Below, one piece after another: positions 5,636-6,249 of a stretch of 6,249 bases of DNA (positions are counted from its first letter, which is position 1; every line of letters begins with the position of its first letter). The notes below the pieces were generated by a model. That model was given only the letters and a program-made list of their open reading frames with translations, did no database searches and was not told the DNA's origin. Source of the DNA: Bacteroidales bacterium (GTDB lineage: Bacteria > Bacteroidota > Bacteroidia > Bacteroidales > UBA7960); contig SLEW01000286.1 of assembly GCA_007124575.1 (NCBI GenBank), forward strand, positions 1-6,249, in the 5' to 3' direction. Made by a program: the position numbers and the translations under genes.

Positions 5636-6249
5636 ATGATATTTGTAACTGGTGGTACAGGCCTGGTAGGCTCTCATTTACTCTACGAACTCGCGTCGCG
5701 GGGCCGTCGTGTGCGTGCGATGAAACGTGATGGCAGTAACACAGAACTGGTAAAACGCCTGTTTTACTGGTATGATCCTGATAAAGGGGAAGATCTGTTT
5801 GATGACATCCAATGGGTGGAAGGTGATCTGAACGACCTTGTCAGCCTCGAGGAGGCAATGCAGGGTGTAAAGCAGATCTATCATTGTGCTGCCATGGTGT
5901 CTTTCCTTCCCGAGGACCGGCAATTGATGTCGAAAGTGAATGTGGAGGGAACGGCCAACCTGGTGAATGTGGCTTTGTTAAATGGCATTGAAAAATTCTG
6001 TCATTGCAGTTCAGTTGCAGCTCTTGGAAGTCCTCGCAAAGGAAACGCGGTGGATGAAGACCTTGTCTGGAAGACATCCAAAAATAATTCATGGTATGCG
6101 GTAACAAAATACGGATCGGAAAGAGAGGTTTGGCGTGCTTCCGAAGAAGGACTTAAGGTGGTGATCGTCAACCCCACGGTGGTCATAGGACCGGGGGATC
6201 CGGCCCGGTCGAGTGCCCAGCTTTATCAGTCGGTGAAAAACGGGATGAA
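5636..6249 (+). CDS. NAD(P)-dependent epimerase/dehydratase, extended SDR family (3' end outside window)
   Basis: The first 204 residues of a cytoplasmic Rossmann-fold oxidoreductase are visible; the frame is open to the right edge. The dinucleotide site is MIFVTGGTGLVGSHLL (GGTGLVG at 6-12), followed by a basic RVRAMKR segment, the EGDLND motif (62-67) at the adenine-binding position and HCAAMVSF (83-90). The catalytic residues are Ser125/126 in CHCSSVAAL and Tyr154/Lys158 in WYAVTKYGSE. NPTVVIGPGD (179-188) is the usual extended-SDR substrate-domain entry. This pattern fits the dihydroflavonol-reductase/3-beta-HSD-like group of Bacteroidota SDRs. The substrate (a sugar nucleotide, ketone or lipid intermediate) cannot be told. 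The start is fixed because the next in-frame ATG lies after the nucleotide-binding motif. The gene is divergent from the S9 peptidase across about 116 bp. Confidence 0.92.
   Translation, partial: MIFVTGGTGLVGSHLLYELASRGRRVRAMKRDGSNTELVKRLFYWYDPDKGEDLFDDIQWVEGDLNDLVSLEEAMQGVKQIYHCAAMVSFLPEDRQLMSKVNVEGTANLVNVALLNGIEKFCHCSSVAALGSPRKGNAVDEDLVWKTSKNNSWYAVTKYGSEREVWRASEEGLKVVIVNPTVVIGPGDPARSSAQLYQSVKNGM

Overview
The window reads as chromosomal DNA of a Bacteroidota bacterium, probably an environmental Bacteroidales- or Marinilabiliales-like lineage (the order is a guess). The evidence is the set of -7 boxes of the form TAnnTTTG, A-rich gene leaders without Shine-Dalgarno sequences, a FISUMP-domain secreted protein, and a tRNA gene that does not encode its CCA end.

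Left part, about 1-2600: an AT-rich accessory stretch. No intact gene is seen in 1-304. A decayed MBL-fold metallohydrolase pseudogene follows (about 305-878), readable only by joining at least three frames. A good promoter (1053-1084) precedes a 65-residue secreted or membrane-anchored small protein and then a 346-residue secreted FISUMP protein. A strong terminator at 2571-2598 closes this probable two-gene transcription unit. Between the FISUMP stop codon and the terminator lies a possible inverted scrap of a second FISUMP 3' end.

Middle, about 2660-3445: a tRNA-Val(UAC) gene on the minus strand with its own textbook promoter and terminator, then a plus-strand DoxX-like four-helix membrane protein preceded by two overlapping palindromes. 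A perfect 12-bp hairpin separates the DoxX-like gene from the convergent peptidase gene.

Right part, about 3489-6249: a more GC-rich, apparently core stretch. A secreted S9 (prolyl oligopeptidase family) serine peptidase lies on the minus strand. Divergent from it across about 116 bp is an extended-SDR NAD(P)-dependent epimerase/dehydratase that runs off the right edge. Its -7 box sits so close to the ATG that the mRNA may be leaderless.

The genes do not form one obvious pathway. No CRISPR array, transposase, integrase, reverse transcriptase or recognisable defence system is visible. The most interesting items are the multiply frameshifted pseudogene, the small tailed protein paired with the FISUMP gene, the possible inverted FISUMP remnant, and several operator-like palindromes.
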